In this document: in pieces, positions 10,478 through 19,087 of the stretch
How positions within the stretch are numbered: the first letter of the stretch is position 1
Layout of the letters: each line of letters opens with the position of its first letter
Assembly: GCA_052390115.1 (NCBI GenBank)
Contig: JBQTHE010000023.1
Location: 1-64,000, forward strand
Source of the DNA: GCA-003244245 sp052390115
Lineage (GTDB): Bacteria; Actinomycetota; Actinomycetes; Mycobacteriales; Pseudonocardiaceae
Direction: 5' to 3'
Length of the DNA: 64,000 bases
Notes under the pieces: model-generated
Seen by the model: the letters and a program-made list of their open reading frames with translations, nothing else
What the model was told of the DNA's origin: nothing
The model's database searches: none
Program-made: the position numbers and the translations under genes

Positions 10478-11157
10478 TGCGATCCGGTCATGTGGGAGCG
10501 GACCGTGGAGATCCGGTTGGACAGCATGGTGACGAACGCAGCGCGGTCCTGGTGGACCTGCTCGTACTCCAGGAGTTCGGTGAGTTCAGGCAGTGACAGC
10601 GCCCGCAGCTTGCCGCGCAGCTGGGCTAATGAGAGCTCGTCGTACCTGGGCAGCACCGGCGGGGTGGCCCGAATCCGGCCCACCCCGGTGTCCTCGGGTT
10701 TGGCGGGTTTGGCGCTCCTGGTTTGGGTGTCGGTCGCGGGCGGGCGCCCGGGTGTCATGGCGCGGGCGACGTCGGCCTCATCGACTTCGCCGGACCCTCC
10801 CGCCGCGGTGCCGTGCCCAGCGCCGGGGCCGGGGACTACCACCATGGGCGCGGCGCCATCGGTGGTGTTACCGAACTCGCGCGAAGTGGTCTTGGCGCCA
10901 GGCGCATCGGGCTCGTCGTCCTCGTCGAACCGGGCCCACGGCGGGGTGTCCTCCACCGGCTGGAACAGCGCGCAGACCTGGTCGCCCTTGATGGCCAGTT
11001 CGGTGACCCGCTGCTGCACCCGCATCGCGGCCTGGACGGCACGGCTGGCCGCCGTGACAGGTAGTTCGCTGAGCTGCTCAGGGAGCTTGCGGGCCTGTTC
11101 GACGGCGGTGACCGCGAGGCCCACGGCCACCCGGACGGGCAACGGCAAGGTACTCAT
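10474..11157 (-). CDS. Lipid droplet-associated protein-like (Rv1109c family)
   Basis: This 227-residue protein begins MSTLPLPVRVAVGLAVTA, an amphipathic/hydrophobic helix that continues as helices to about residue 80. A Pro/Gly-rich linker (about 90-175) and a short conserved C-terminal segment, YDELSLAQLRGKLRALSLPEL, follow. Synteny (xseB, xseA, this gene, divergent ispH) matches the Rv1109c family, which databases call lipid droplet-associated. The ATG at 11157 was chosen because the upstream extension is the coding region of ispH on the other strand. Function is not proven. Confidence 0.75.
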   Translation of the reverse strand: MSTLPLPVRVAVGLAVTAVEQARKLPEQLSELPVTAASRAVQAAMRVQQRVTELAIKGDQVCALFQPVEDTPPWARFDEDDEPDAPGAKTTSREFGNTTDGAAPMVVVPGPGAGHGTAAGGSGEVDEADVARAMTPGRPPATDTQTRSAKPAKPEDTGVGRIRATPPVLPRYDELSLAQLRGKLRALSLPELTELLEYEQVHQDRAAFVTMLSNRISTVRSHMTGSQ

Positions 11158-11233
11158 GGTCGTCAAGCCTGCCCCAGTCATCGGGTCTGTGCCTACCCGG
11201 GCTTGCCCGAGCCGCCGCCCGTAGGGTAGGGGC

Positions 11234-12199
11234 ATGACCAAGCGTGTGCTGCTCGCCAAGCCCCGCGGCTACTGCGCCGGGGTCGACCGCGCTGTGGTCA
11301 CCGTCGAGAAGGCCCTCGAGGCGCACGGGCCGCCGGTGTATGTGCGCAAGCAGATCGTGCACAACCGGCACGTTGTGGAAACCCTGCAGGACCGCGGGGT
11401 GGTCTTCGTTGAGGAGGCTGACGAGGTGCCTGCAGGCGCCATCGTGGTCTTCTCCGCGCATGGAGTGTCGCCAGCCGTGCACGACCAGGCCGCTGAGCGC
11501 GGCCTGCGCACCATCGACGCCACCTGCCCGCTGGTGACCAAGGTGCACCAGGAGGCCAAGCGGTTCGCCCGCGACGGCTACGACATCCTGTTGATCGGTC
11601 ATGAGGGCCACGAGGAGGTCGAGGGCACCGCAGGTGAGGCGCCCTTGCAGATCCAGCTAGTCGACGGGCCGGACGCGGTGGATTCGGTGACCGTCCGGGA
11701 CCCGTCCCGGGTGGTGTGGCTGTCGCAGACCACGCTGTCGGTGGACGAGACCATGCAGACGGTGGCTGCGCTCAAGGAGCGCTTCCCAGAGCTGACCGAC
11801 CCGCCCAGCGACGACATCTGCTACGCCACCCAGAACCGGCAGGTGGCGGTGAAGGCGATGGCCGCCGACTGCGATGTGGTCCTGGTCATCGGGTCGCGGA
11901 ACTCGTCCAACTCGGTGCGGTTGGTCGAGGTCGCGCTGGCCACCGGTGCCCGGGCGGCCTACCTGGTCGACTATGCGCGGGAAATCGATCCGGCGTGGCT
12001 GCAGGGCGTGCATACCGTCGGTGTCACCAGCGGCGCTTCGGTACCCGAGGTGCTGGTCGGTGGCGTGCTGGACTTCCTGGCCGAGCGCGGGTACAGCGAC
12101 GTGCAAGAGATCACCACCGCGGAGGAGACGCTGGTGTTCTCGCTGCCGCGCGAGCTCAAGCGCTCGATCTCCGGCATCGAGCCATCCGGAGCCGAATAG
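11234..12199 (+). CDS. ispH: 4-hydroxy-3-methylbut-2-enyl diphosphate reductase
   Basis: IspH (LytB) carries out the last step of the MEP pathway, reducing HMBPP to IPP and DMAPP with an iron-sulfur cluster. The three cluster cysteines are visible at C14 (PRGYCAG), C98 (DATCPLV) and C196 (DDICYATQ). The length of 321 residues is normal. The ATG at 11234 lies 76 bases from the divergent Rv1109c-like gene and follows TAGGGTAGGGG. Confidence 0.96.
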   Translation: MTKRVLLAKPRGYCAGVDRAVVTVEKALEAHGPPVYVRKQIVHNRHVVETLQDRGVVFVEEADEVPAGAIVVFSAHGVSPAVHDQAAERGLRTIDATCPLVTKVHQEAKRFARDGYDILLIGHEGHEEVEGTAGEAPLQIQLVDGPDAVDSVTVRDPSRVVWLSQTTLSVDETMQTVAALKERFPELTDPPSDDICYATQNRQVAVKAMAADCDVVLVIGSRNSSNSVRLVEVALATGARAAYLVDYAREIDPAWLQGVHTVGVTSGASVPEVLVGGVLDFLAERGYSDVQEITTAEETLVFSLPRELKRSISGIEPSGAE

Positions 12200-12260
12200 C
12201 GGTCTGGGGTACTTGGGCGCAGCGCTTTTCGGCTCCGAATGGCGCCCAGCGGCCTGCGGC

Positions 12261-12734
12261 TCAGGGGCCCTTGGGGATGCGGCGGGAGGTCGGGCGTCGC
12301 TGGGTGGCCAGCCGGAAGGCTCCGATAGCGAGGACGACCCCGGTGGTGATCGCCATGGTGGGAAAGCCGTTGATCAGGGGAGTGCCCACCGTGAGGGCGG
12401 CGGCCACGACCCCCCCGCCGGTGGGCAGGGAGCCGATCGTCAGGACAACACCGGGCACCGCCACCGCCAGGATCAGCGGAGGTTGAACCATCGGCCCGAA
12501 CAGCCCCTTGCGCTGTACCACCACCACTGCCAGCAGGCAGCCGAGGAAATAGCATGCCTGGAAGACAATGCCCAGCCGGTCGAGCCGCTCGATATCGATG
12601 AACACGCCGAGCGCGGTGAGCCCCAACGCGGACCCGACGGCCGCCCACCAGGGCACCCCGGGGCGGTCGATCAGCAGTGAACACTCGTCCCAGCGCCCGC
12701 GGCGGGAAGCGCTTCGGGTCAGGGTCGTCGTCAC
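12261..12734 (-). CDS. Membrane protein, DUF6542-like (Rv1111c family)
   Basis: This 157-residue protein has four predicted membrane helices: WWAAVGSALGLTALGVFI, VFQACYFLGCLLAVVVV, LILAVAVPGVVLTIGSL and MAITTGVVLAIGAF. The N-terminus is basic, as expected for a cytoplasmic end. I use the GTG at 12734 because it overlaps the TGA of rmuC as GTGA, like many junctions in this window. The family is conserved next to ispH in actinobacteria, and its function is unknown. Confidence 0.75.
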   Translation of the reverse strand: MTTTLTRSASRRGRWDECSLLIDRPGVPWWAAVGSALGLTALGVFIDIERLDRLGIVFQACYFLGCLLAVVVVQRKGLFGPMVQPPLILAVAVPGVVLTIGSLPTGGGVVAAALTVGTPLINGFPTMAITTGVVLAIGAFRLATQRRPTSRRIPKGP

Positions 12735-14350
12735 TCGTTCACAGTAGACCGCTGCGGATCCTCGCCCCGACCATGGTGCAGCACCTCGCTGGCCCACCTC
12801 CAGTCCTCACCGTTGGCCTCCTCTTCGGGGTCCTCCGCGCTGCGCCGCCCCGGGTCCGGCTCCTGGCGTCCGGGCAGCGCGACGAGCGAGTCAGCTGCGG
12901 ACGCGACGAGCTCCACCGTCTGCACGGTGCGCGGGCTGCGTTCTACTTGATCGGGTGTGTCGAGCGGCTCGGAGACCACCTCGAGTTCGACGAACTTTCG
13001 CGCGGTCACCAGTACCCGAGACTCCAACGATCGCACAGTGCTGTTGTAGGCGTCGACGGCCCCACCGATCGCCTTGCCGAGCTTCGTGACGTGGCCGCCC
13101 ATGGTGGCCAGCCGCAGGTGCAGCTCCCGGCCCAGCTCGTGGACCCGGGCGGCGTTGCGCGCCAGCGCCTCCTGGCGCCAGGTGTAGGCCACCGTCCGCA
13201 GCAGCGCGATCAGCGTGGTCGGGGTCGCGATCACGACGTTGCGCTCAAAGGCGTGCTCGAGCAGGGCGGGATCGGATTGCAGCGCTGCTTCGAGGAACGG
13301 GTCGCCGGGGACGAACAGCACGACGAACTCCGGGGTGGTTTCGAAGCGTTGCCAGTAGGACTTGTGTGCCAGCGAATCGACGTGCGCCCGTAGGTGCCGG
13401 GCGTGCGCGGCCAGCCGGTCGGCCCGGCGGTCCGGATCGGTGGCATCGACGGCCTCCAGGTAGGCCCCGAAGGGCACCTTGGCGTCCAGCACGATGTGCT
13501 TGTCACCGGCGAGGTGCACGACCAGGTCGGGCCGAACCTGAGCATCGTCATCACCGCTGGCGTCGGTAGCGGTGACCTGCCGGGAGAAGTCGCAATGCTC
13601 GACCATGCCGGCCAGCTGCACGACTCGCTCTAGCTGCAACTCACCCCACCGGCCGCGGACCTGCGGGGCACGCAGCGCGGTGACCAACTGCCGGGTCTCG
13701 CTCTGCAGCTGCTCGGATGTGCGATGCATCGCCCCCACCTGCTCGCGCAGCCCGGCGTAGGCGGCCTCGCGCTCTTTCTCCACCGTGCGCAGTTGACCGT
13801 CGAGCCGGTGCAGGGTCTGGGTGACCGGGCCGAGTAGCGCCTCGATGGCCTGCTGGCGCTGGGTGGCGTCACCGTCGGACTTCGCCGACAGGGCCGCGGT
13901 GACGGTGGCCAGCCGCGCCTCGGCGAGCTGGACGAACGCTTCGTTGTTGCGGGACAGCGCCTCAGCGGACAGCGCCTGGAAGCTGTCCTTGAGCTCAGCC
14001 TCGCGGCAGGTCAGCAGACGTTCCCGGTCGGCCGTGGCAGCCCGTTCGGCGTCCAGTGCGGCGCGGATACCGGCCAGCTCGGCCTGCGCTGTGGAGATCC
14101 GCTCACCGGCCTCCTCAGCACGCCTGCGGAACTGCTCAGCCCGGGCAGCCTCGGCGTCCCTGGCCGCTGCGGCGCTCGCACCGTCCCGGCGAGCCGCGGC
14201 GAGCTCGGCCTCGACGGCGACCCTGGCCGCGTCCGCGGTGCGGCCGGCCTCGGCCACCGCGGCACGGCGACCGGCTGCCGCCAGCAGCCAGCTAATCAGC
14301 CCACCAATCGCGACCCCAACAACCAACGCGATGAACACCGAGTAATCCAC
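12731..14350 (-). CDS. rmuC: DNA recombination protein RmuC
   Basis: The 539-residue protein has one N-terminal membrane helix (VFIALVVGVAIGGLISWLL), a long Ala/Glu-rich coiled coil (about 30-200), and the RmuC nuclease-like domain with VRGRWGELQLERVV, VLDAKVPF and EFVVLFVPGD. RmuC limits inversions between short repeats in E. coli. The C-terminal 80 residues are acidic and not conserved. The stop overlaps the GTG start of the DUF6542 gene. Confidence 0.92.
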   Translation of the reverse strand: MDYSVFIALVVGVAIGGLISWLLAAAGRRAAVAEAGRTADAARVAVEAELAAARRDGASAAAARDAEAARAEQFRRRAEEAGERISTAQAELAGIRAALDAERAATADRERLLTCREAELKDSFQALSAEALSRNNEAFVQLAEARLATVTAALSAKSDGDATQRQQAIEALLGPVTQTLHRLDGQLRTVEKEREAAYAGLREQVGAMHRTSEQLQSETRQLVTALRAPQVRGRWGELQLERVVQLAGMVEHCDFSRQVTATDASGDDDAQVRPDLVVHLAGDKHIVLDAKVPFGAYLEAVDATDPDRRADRLAAHARHLRAHVDSLAHKSYWQRFETTPEFVVLFVPGDPFLEAALQSDPALLEHAFERNVVIATPTTLIALLRTVAYTWRQEALARNAARVHELGRELHLRLATMGGHVTKLGKAIGGAVDAYNSTVRSLESRVLVTARKFVELEVVSEPLDTPDQVERSPRTVQTVELVASAADSLVALPGRQEPDPGRRSAEDPEEEANGEDWRWASEVLHHGRGEDPQRSTVNE

Positions 14351-14405
14351 GCGTCACACCCTGCAACACCCCTCCGACAGAATCAGCGAGGCGCGCCGCC
14401 CGAGG

Positions 14406-14470
14406 CGCATTGCGCGGGCTCAGCGGGGTAAAGCGGCACCGCTTGGGCCCGCTGAGCCCGCTGAATGCGG
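14406..14470. repeat. Dyad repeat, family C copy 1, at the ogt 3' end
   Basis: Perfect 14-base arms (14414-14427 and 14448-14461) are flanked by CGCATT and AATGCG, which also pair. The sequence from CGCATTG to about 35 bases on closely matches the reverse complement of 57820-57879. The element contains the ogt stop codon and its last 17 codons, and it probably ends transcription between ogt and rmuC. Confidence 0.75.
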
Positions 14471-14986
14471 CAAACTGTGCGGAGACTCGTGGGTTAGGAG
14501 CCAGCGCTTGGTGGGTAGGCCCCAGCGGAAGCCGCCCAGTGAGCCGTCACTGCGCAGCACTCGGTGGCACGGAACGAACAGCGCTGTGGGGTTTCGTGAG
14601 CAGGCGGCTGCCGCTGCGCGCACCGCGCGCGGCCGGCCGGACTTGGCTGCCAGTTCGGTATAGCTCATCGGGGCGCCCGCCGGGACCTCGCGCAGCACCC
14701 GCCAGGTGTGCTCCAGGAACTCACCACCGCGTTGGCGCACCGGCACGTCGCAGATCGCGGCGAGGTCACCCTCGTGGTAAGCGGTCACCGCGGCGGTCAC
14801 CACACCCAGGTCCAGGCGGTGGACCACAGAGGCCGGGCGCAGCCCGGGTGCCACCAGTGGCAGCAGGTCGTCCAGCTGCGCTGTCCAGCCCGCCGCGAGC
14901 ACCGCGCCGTCGGTGTCGACGAGGGTCGTGAAGGGGCCGATCGGGGTGTCCACAGTGGAGATGGACCCGGTGAAGGTGGAAGTCAT
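14420..14986 (-). CDS. ogt: Methylated-DNA--protein-cysteine methyltransferase (Ogt)
   Basis: This 188-residue protein transfers the methyl group of O6-methylguanine to its own cysteine. The active site is PCHR with C140, followed by GGFRWGLPTKRWLL. The ATG at 14986 overlaps the stop of the ada-alkA gene as ATGA, so the repair genes are coupled, as with alkA-ogt in mycobacteria. The last 20 or so residues (SPHSLPHSAGSAGPSG...) lie beyond the conserved end. They are encoded by the dyad repeat at 14406-14470, which appears to have moved the stop codon. Confidence 0.93.
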   Translation of the reverse strand: MTSTFTGSISTVDTPIGPFTTLVDTDGAVLAAGWTAQLDDLLPLVAPGLRPASVVHRLDLGVVTAAVTAYHEGDLAAICDVPVRQRGGEFLEHTWRVLREVPAGAPMSYTELAAKSGRPRAVRAAAAACSRNPTALFVPCHRVLRSDGSLGGFRWGLPTKRWLLTHESPHSLPHSAGSAGPSGAALPR

Positions 14987-16518
14987 GCGGTGCGCTCCGT
15001 TCGTCGTGGTCGGGTGGCGGCGGCCCGCCACAGGTGCATCCCGGCATAGGACCGCCAAGGTCGCCAGCGCCGGGCCCGCCGCCGCAACTCCTCGGCATCG
15101 GCCGCCAGTCCCAATGCGGCCGCACCATGCCGGATCGCCAGATCGGTGTCCAGCAGCACATCGGTGGCGCCCAGCACACGCAGCGCCACGTAGCCTGCCG
15201 TCCATGGGCCGATCCCGGGGATCGCTTCGAGCTCCGCCCGGAGTTCTTCGGGATCGCGGCCCGGGTCGACGATGAGATCGCCGGCGGCCAGCGCCGCCGC
15301 GATGGCCCGGACGGTCTCGATTCGACGGCGTGGGCCGGTGAGCACCTCGGCGGCGTGCTCGGCGATCGCGGCCGGCGCCGGGAACAGCAGGGACGGGCTG
15401 TCCGCGCTGTCCAACACCGGTTCACCCGGCATCGGTTCGCCCAATGCGGCGACCAGACGGGCAGCGGCGGTCCGCGCGGACGCCACTGTCACCTGCTGCC
15501 CGAGCACCGCGCGCAGCACCGTCTCGGCGCCGTCAACAGTGCCTGGCACCCGGATCCCGGGTTGCCCGGCCACTGCGGTCGCCAGCGCGGGGTCGGCGCC
15601 GAGAACCTCGTCCACGGCACACGGGTCGGCGTCGGCGTCGAGCAGCCTGCGCAGCCGGCTCACCGCCACCGGCAGGTCCCGCAGATCACCCAGCCGCAGG
15701 GTGCAGGCCCAGTGCGAGGGCGTCAGGCGGACCGCTGCGGCACCGGGCCCGTGCGGGAGCCGCAGCGTCCGGGCGTAGCCGCGGTCGGCAGCACGCTCCA
15801 CGCCCGGGATCGCCCGGGCCGCCAGGAAGTCCAGCAAGCCCGCGCCGTCCAATGGGGTCCGAAACGGTAGCCGCAAGGTGAGGGCACCCGGCATCGGCTG
15901 GGGCGTCGCGTGCCGGCGAAGGTCCGACGGGGTGGTGGCATACACCGTCTGCACCGCGTCATTGAACTGGCGGACCGAGGCGAACCCGGCCGCGAAGGCG
16001 ACGTCGGCCAGCGGCAGCGTGGTGGTTTCGATGAGCACCCGCGCGGCCTGCGCCCGATGCGCCCTGGCCAGGGCGAGCGCTCCGGCGCCTAGCTCGGCGG
16101 TGAGCACCCGGTTGAGCTGGCGGGTGGAATAACCCAGCCGGGCGGCCAGCCCGGGCACGCCCTCGCGCTCGATCACGCCGTCGGCGATCAGCCGTACCGC
16201 CCTGGCCACCAGGTCACCTCGCAGGTTCCACTCCGGCGAACCCGGCACGGCGTCGGGCAGGCAGCGGCGGCAGGCCCGATAGCCGGCGAGCTGGGCCGCC
16301 GCGGCGGTGGGCAGGAAGGTGACGTTGCACGGTTTGGGCGTCACCGCGGGGCAGGAGGGCCGGCAGTAGATGCCGGTGGTCCGAACGGCGACGATGAAGC
16401 AGCCGTCGAACCGGGCGTCGCGGGAGGAAACGGCCCGGTAGCAGTGGTCGTGGTCGAGCAGCACGGGTCTGATCCTGCCAGCCGGACGGGCTCGGTTCTG
16501 GCGGGAATCGGACATCAC
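14983..16518 (-). CDS. alkA: Ada-AlkA fusion: regulator and DNA-3-methyladenine glycosylase
   Basis: The 511-residue protein has three parts. First is the Ada zinc/methyl-acceptor domain with C52, C56, C83 and C86 (YCRPSC, CRRC). Next is an AraC-type HTH (about 95-200). Last is an AlkA N-domain with an HhH-GPD glycosylase domain (IPGIGPWTAGY, then DTD near residue 462). It should sense methyl phosphotriesters, activate its own operon, and remove 3-methyladenine. It is followed directly by ogt with an ATGA overlap. Confidence 0.93.
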   Translation of the reverse strand: MMSDSRQNRARPAGRIRPVLLDHDHCYRAVSSRDARFDGCFIVAVRTTGIYCRPSCPAVTPKPCNVTFLPTAAAAQLAGYRACRRCLPDAVPGSPEWNLRGDLVARAVRLIADGVIEREGVPGLAARLGYSTRQLNRVLTAELGAGALALARAHRAQAARVLIETTTLPLADVAFAAGFASVRQFNDAVQTVYATTPSDLRRHATPQPMPGALTLRLPFRTPLDGAGLLDFLAARAIPGVERAADRGYARTLRLPHGPGAAAVRLTPSHWACTLRLGDLRDLPVAVSRLRRLLDADADPCAVDEVLGADPALATAVAGQPGIRVPGTVDGAETVLRAVLGQQVTVASARTAAARLVAALGEPMPGEPVLDSADSPSLLFPAPAAIAEHAAEVLTGPRRRIETVRAIAAALAAGDLIVDPGRDPEELRAELEAIPGIGPWTAGYVALRVLGATDVLLDTDLAIRHGAAALGLAADAEELRRRARRWRPWRSYAGMHLWRAAATRPRRTERTA

Positions 16519-16624
16519 GAGCTGATCGACGCTGGTGTAGTTGGGTCATTGGGTGACACCTACGGCTGCCGACGGGTCGCCGGCTCCGGGACGATCGGGC
16601 CACGTCGCCTAGACTTGACGTCCT

Positions 16625-17707
16625 GTGAGCCTCACCCTCGGCATCGTCGGGCTGCCCAACGTCGGCAAGTCCACCCTATTCAACGCCCTGACCCGCAACG
16701 ATGTACTCGCGGCGAACTACGTCTTCGCCACCATCGAGCCCAACGTCGGGGTCGTCTCGCTGCCCGACGAGCGTCTCGGGCGGTTGGCTGAGCTTTTCAG
16801 CAGCGCCAGGGTGGTGCCGGCGACGGTGTCGTTCGTCGACATCGCCGGGATCGTCGCGGGTGCCTCCGAAGGCGCCGGGCTGGGCAACAAGTTCCTCGCC
16901 AACATTCGCGAGGCCGACGCGATCTGCCAGGTCGTGCGGGTCTTCGACGACCCCGATGTGCTGCATGTCGACGGGCGGGTCGACCCGGCCGACGACATCG
17001 CGACCATTGAGACCGAACTGGTGCTGGCTGATCTGCAGACGCTGGACCGTGCGCTGCCCCGGCTGGAGAAGGAGGCTCGGACCCAACCCCGGGAACGGCG
17101 TGCCGGGCTGGCCGCCGTGCAGGCCGCCAGGGAGGTGCTTGACACCGGGCGCACCCTGTATTCCGCTCGTGCAGGGCTGGAGGTCAACGCGCTGGCCGAA
17201 CTCAGCCTGCTGACCCTCAAGCCTTTCCTGTATGTCTTCAACGCCGACGAAGGTGTGCTCACCGACCCGGCGCGCCAAGCGGAGCTGCGCAAGCTGGTCG
17301 ACCCCGCCGATGCGGTGTTTCTGGACGCCAAAGTGGAATCGGAACTACTCGAACTGGACCCGGACTCCGCCCGGGAGTTACTGGACTCGATCGGGCAGCC
17401 CGAACCGGGACTGCGCGCGCTGGCTCGCGCCGGGTTCGGCGCCCTGGGTCTGCAGACCTATCTCACCGCCGGGCCCAAAGAGGCGAGAGCGTGGACCATC
17501 CGGGCGGGGGCGACTGCGCCGGAGGCCGCTGGGGTGATCCATAGTGACTTCCAGCGCGGGTTCATCAAGGCAGAGATTGTGTCCTACGACGATCTGGTCG
17601 CGGCCGGGTCGATGGCGCAGGCCCGGGCCGCTGGGAAGGTCCGAATGGAGGGCAAGGACTACGTGATGGCCGATGGCGACGTGGTCGATTTCCGCTTCAA
17701 CGTGTAG
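16625..17707 (+). CDS. ychF: Redox-regulated ATPase YchF
   Basis: The 360-residue Obg-family NTPase has P-loop GLPNVGKSTLFNALTR at the N-terminus, then FATIEPNVG, VDIAGIVAGASEGAGLGN, a coiled coil and a C-terminal TGS-like domain (RGFIKAEIVSYDDL). YchF binds ATP better than GTP and associates with ribosomes. The start is GTG at 16625, divergent from ada-alkA with about 106 bases between. Length is normal. Confidence 0.96.
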   Translation: MSLTLGIVGLPNVGKSTLFNALTRNDVLAANYVFATIEPNVGVVSLPDERLGRLAELFSSARVVPATVSFVDIAGIVAGASEGAGLGNKFLANIREADAICQVVRVFDDPDVLHVDGRVDPADDIATIETELVLADLQTLDRALPRLEKEARTQPRERRAGLAAVQAAREVLDTGRTLYSARAGLEVNALAELSLLTLKPFLYVFNADEGVLTDPARQAELRKLVDPADAVFLDAKVESELLELDPDSARELLDSIGQPEPGLRALARAGFGALGLQTYLTAGPKEARAWTIRAGATAPEAAGVIHSDFQRGFIKAEIVSYDDLVAAGSMAQARAAGKVRMEGKDYVMADGDVVDFRFNV

Positions 17708-18129
17708 TGCTGCCGCGTTCCGCAGTGAGACAACCTCGTCTTCTAGCAACCCCCATAAGGTCCGCAGGCTTGCGGTATTAGAGCCTACGACAACCAGGCC
17801 GGCCGCGGTTACACTCTGTGCTAGGGCGAGAGGGAGGACCGTGGTGGGAGCGAACCGGCCGCTGCGTGCCGCGGGTGAGCGGGTGGCATCCCGGTCGGCT
17901 GCTGGCAGCGGAGTGGCGAGTCGCCAGACCGGGCGCCGGTGCGAGGTTGGTGACCGTCACCGCGCAAAGCTGGAGCCTGATGGCATGGCGTTCTCGTCCG
18001 CCGACACCGTTCGACGCGCTGTCGCTTGCTGCGGAGGCAGCGGTCTTCAGCCAGTCCTATCCGCACAGCGGAGTCTGGTGCCTATCCAGATTATGAGCTG
18101 TAAATGGCCCTGTATCCTGAGGAGCAATC
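17708..18129. other. Intergenic region after ychF
   Basis: I see no supported gene in these 422 bases. Short ORFs exist on both strands but have no recognisable protein features. The segment AGGGCGAGAGGGAGG near 17822 resembles a ribosome site but leads only to an unconvincing frame. The region ends with GAGGAG before the small gene at 18130. Confidence 0.4.
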
Positions 18130-18312
18130 ATGTACATCGTCGAACGGCGTGGCATTTCTCTTGGCGCTCTCGTATATCTGCTAATTGGTCTGGTGGTAGC
18201 GCTCAGTACCGGATACGGGATCACTAATCTTGCTGACCTCCTGAACTTCATCCTGGTTTTGTTCCTCTGGCCTCTCGTGCTGCTCGGTGTTGACCTCCAC
18301 GTCTTCTCCTAG
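18130..18312 (+). CDS. Small two-helix membrane protein
   Basis: This 60-residue protein has two predicted membrane helices, LGALVYLLIGLVVAL and LLNFILVLFLWPLVLLG. Its start, MYIVERRGISLGALVYLLIG, matches a common small actinobacterial membrane protein of unknown function as I remember it. The ATG follows TGAGGAGCAATC, a strong ribosome site. GC content is lower than in the surrounding genes. Confidence 0.65.
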   Translation: MYIVERRGISLGALVYLLIGLVVALSTGYGITNLADLLNFILVLFLWPLVLLGVDLHVFS

Positions 18313-18732
18313 TCCATGCACGGGGAATGAAGATGCGACATTTTTGAGCAGTTCGCAGATCGAGTTGCTGATGATCCCGACGCCACGACAACTGATCACA
18401 ACACGTGTGCGAGGGCGGTATCGTTGGCGGCGGTGTCCGGCCCAGTTCTGGTGATCCCGGTCAGTGGATGGGCGAGATGCCGACGCACCGAATCTGTACC
18501 ACGGATCGCCCGTGTCCAGCCGAGCAGGGTCTGAGCCCGGGCGACGGGGACGAGCGGGGCTGGGCGGGTGCGGCGGTGGGCAAGGCCCGGGACAGCGTTG
18601 TCTCTGGCCCGGTGACCAGCCCGGTACTGCTGCCCGCAGCAGCGAGAATCTGGCGGAACCAGCCGCAAGGGAGCTCGTGTCGGCCGCACCGAGGTTTACC
18701 GTGAGGTCGGCGGCCACGCGAGGGGAGCCCGC
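18313..18732. other. Intergenic region with no supported gene
   Basis: The 420 bases between the small membrane protein and the pterin dehydratase contain open frames on both strands. None has a ribosome site, a family motif or a stable composition. It could be a decayed gene, but I cannot identify one. Confidence 0.4.
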
Positions 18733-19029
18733 TCAGCCAGTTGCGGCGGCCAGCACGCGGTCGATCTCCCCGGCAAGCTCGACATCCTGGCCGGTGATCC
18801 CACCTTCGGAGTGGGTACTGCAGCGGAAAGTCACGGTGCGCCAGCGGATGTCGATATCGGGGTGGTGGTTGCGCGCCTCGGCGATCTCGGCCACCGCGCG
18901 CACCGCTTCGATGGTCGCCGGAAAGCTGGGCAGTTTCGCCGTGCGCACGATCGCGTCCCCGTCACGCTGCCAGTCAGTGAGGCCTTGCAGGGCATTCGTC
19001 ACCCGGTCGTCGTCCCAGAGTTGCGCCAT
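18733..19029 (-). CDS. 4a-hydroxytetrahydrobiopterin dehydratase (PCD)
   Basis: The 98-residue protein matches the pterin-4a-carbinolamine dehydratase family: FPATIEAVRAVAEIAEARNHHPDIDIRW carries the catalytic histidines. It recycles oxidised tetrahydropterin; in actinobacteria without aromatic hydroxylases its role is unclear. I chose the ATG at 19029 because CAGGATGACCGC precedes it, but an upstream start at 19077 would add 16 residues. Confidence 0.88.
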   Translation of the reverse strand: MAQLWDDDRVTNALQGLTDWQRDGDAIVRTAKLPSFPATIEAVRAVAEIAEARNHHPDIDIRWRTVTFRCSTHSEGGITGQDVELAGEIDRVLAAATG

Positions 19030-19087
19030 GCGGTCATCCTGGCAGAGGATCATTCTCACCAAGGCGTCGACCACCACCGGTCATTCC

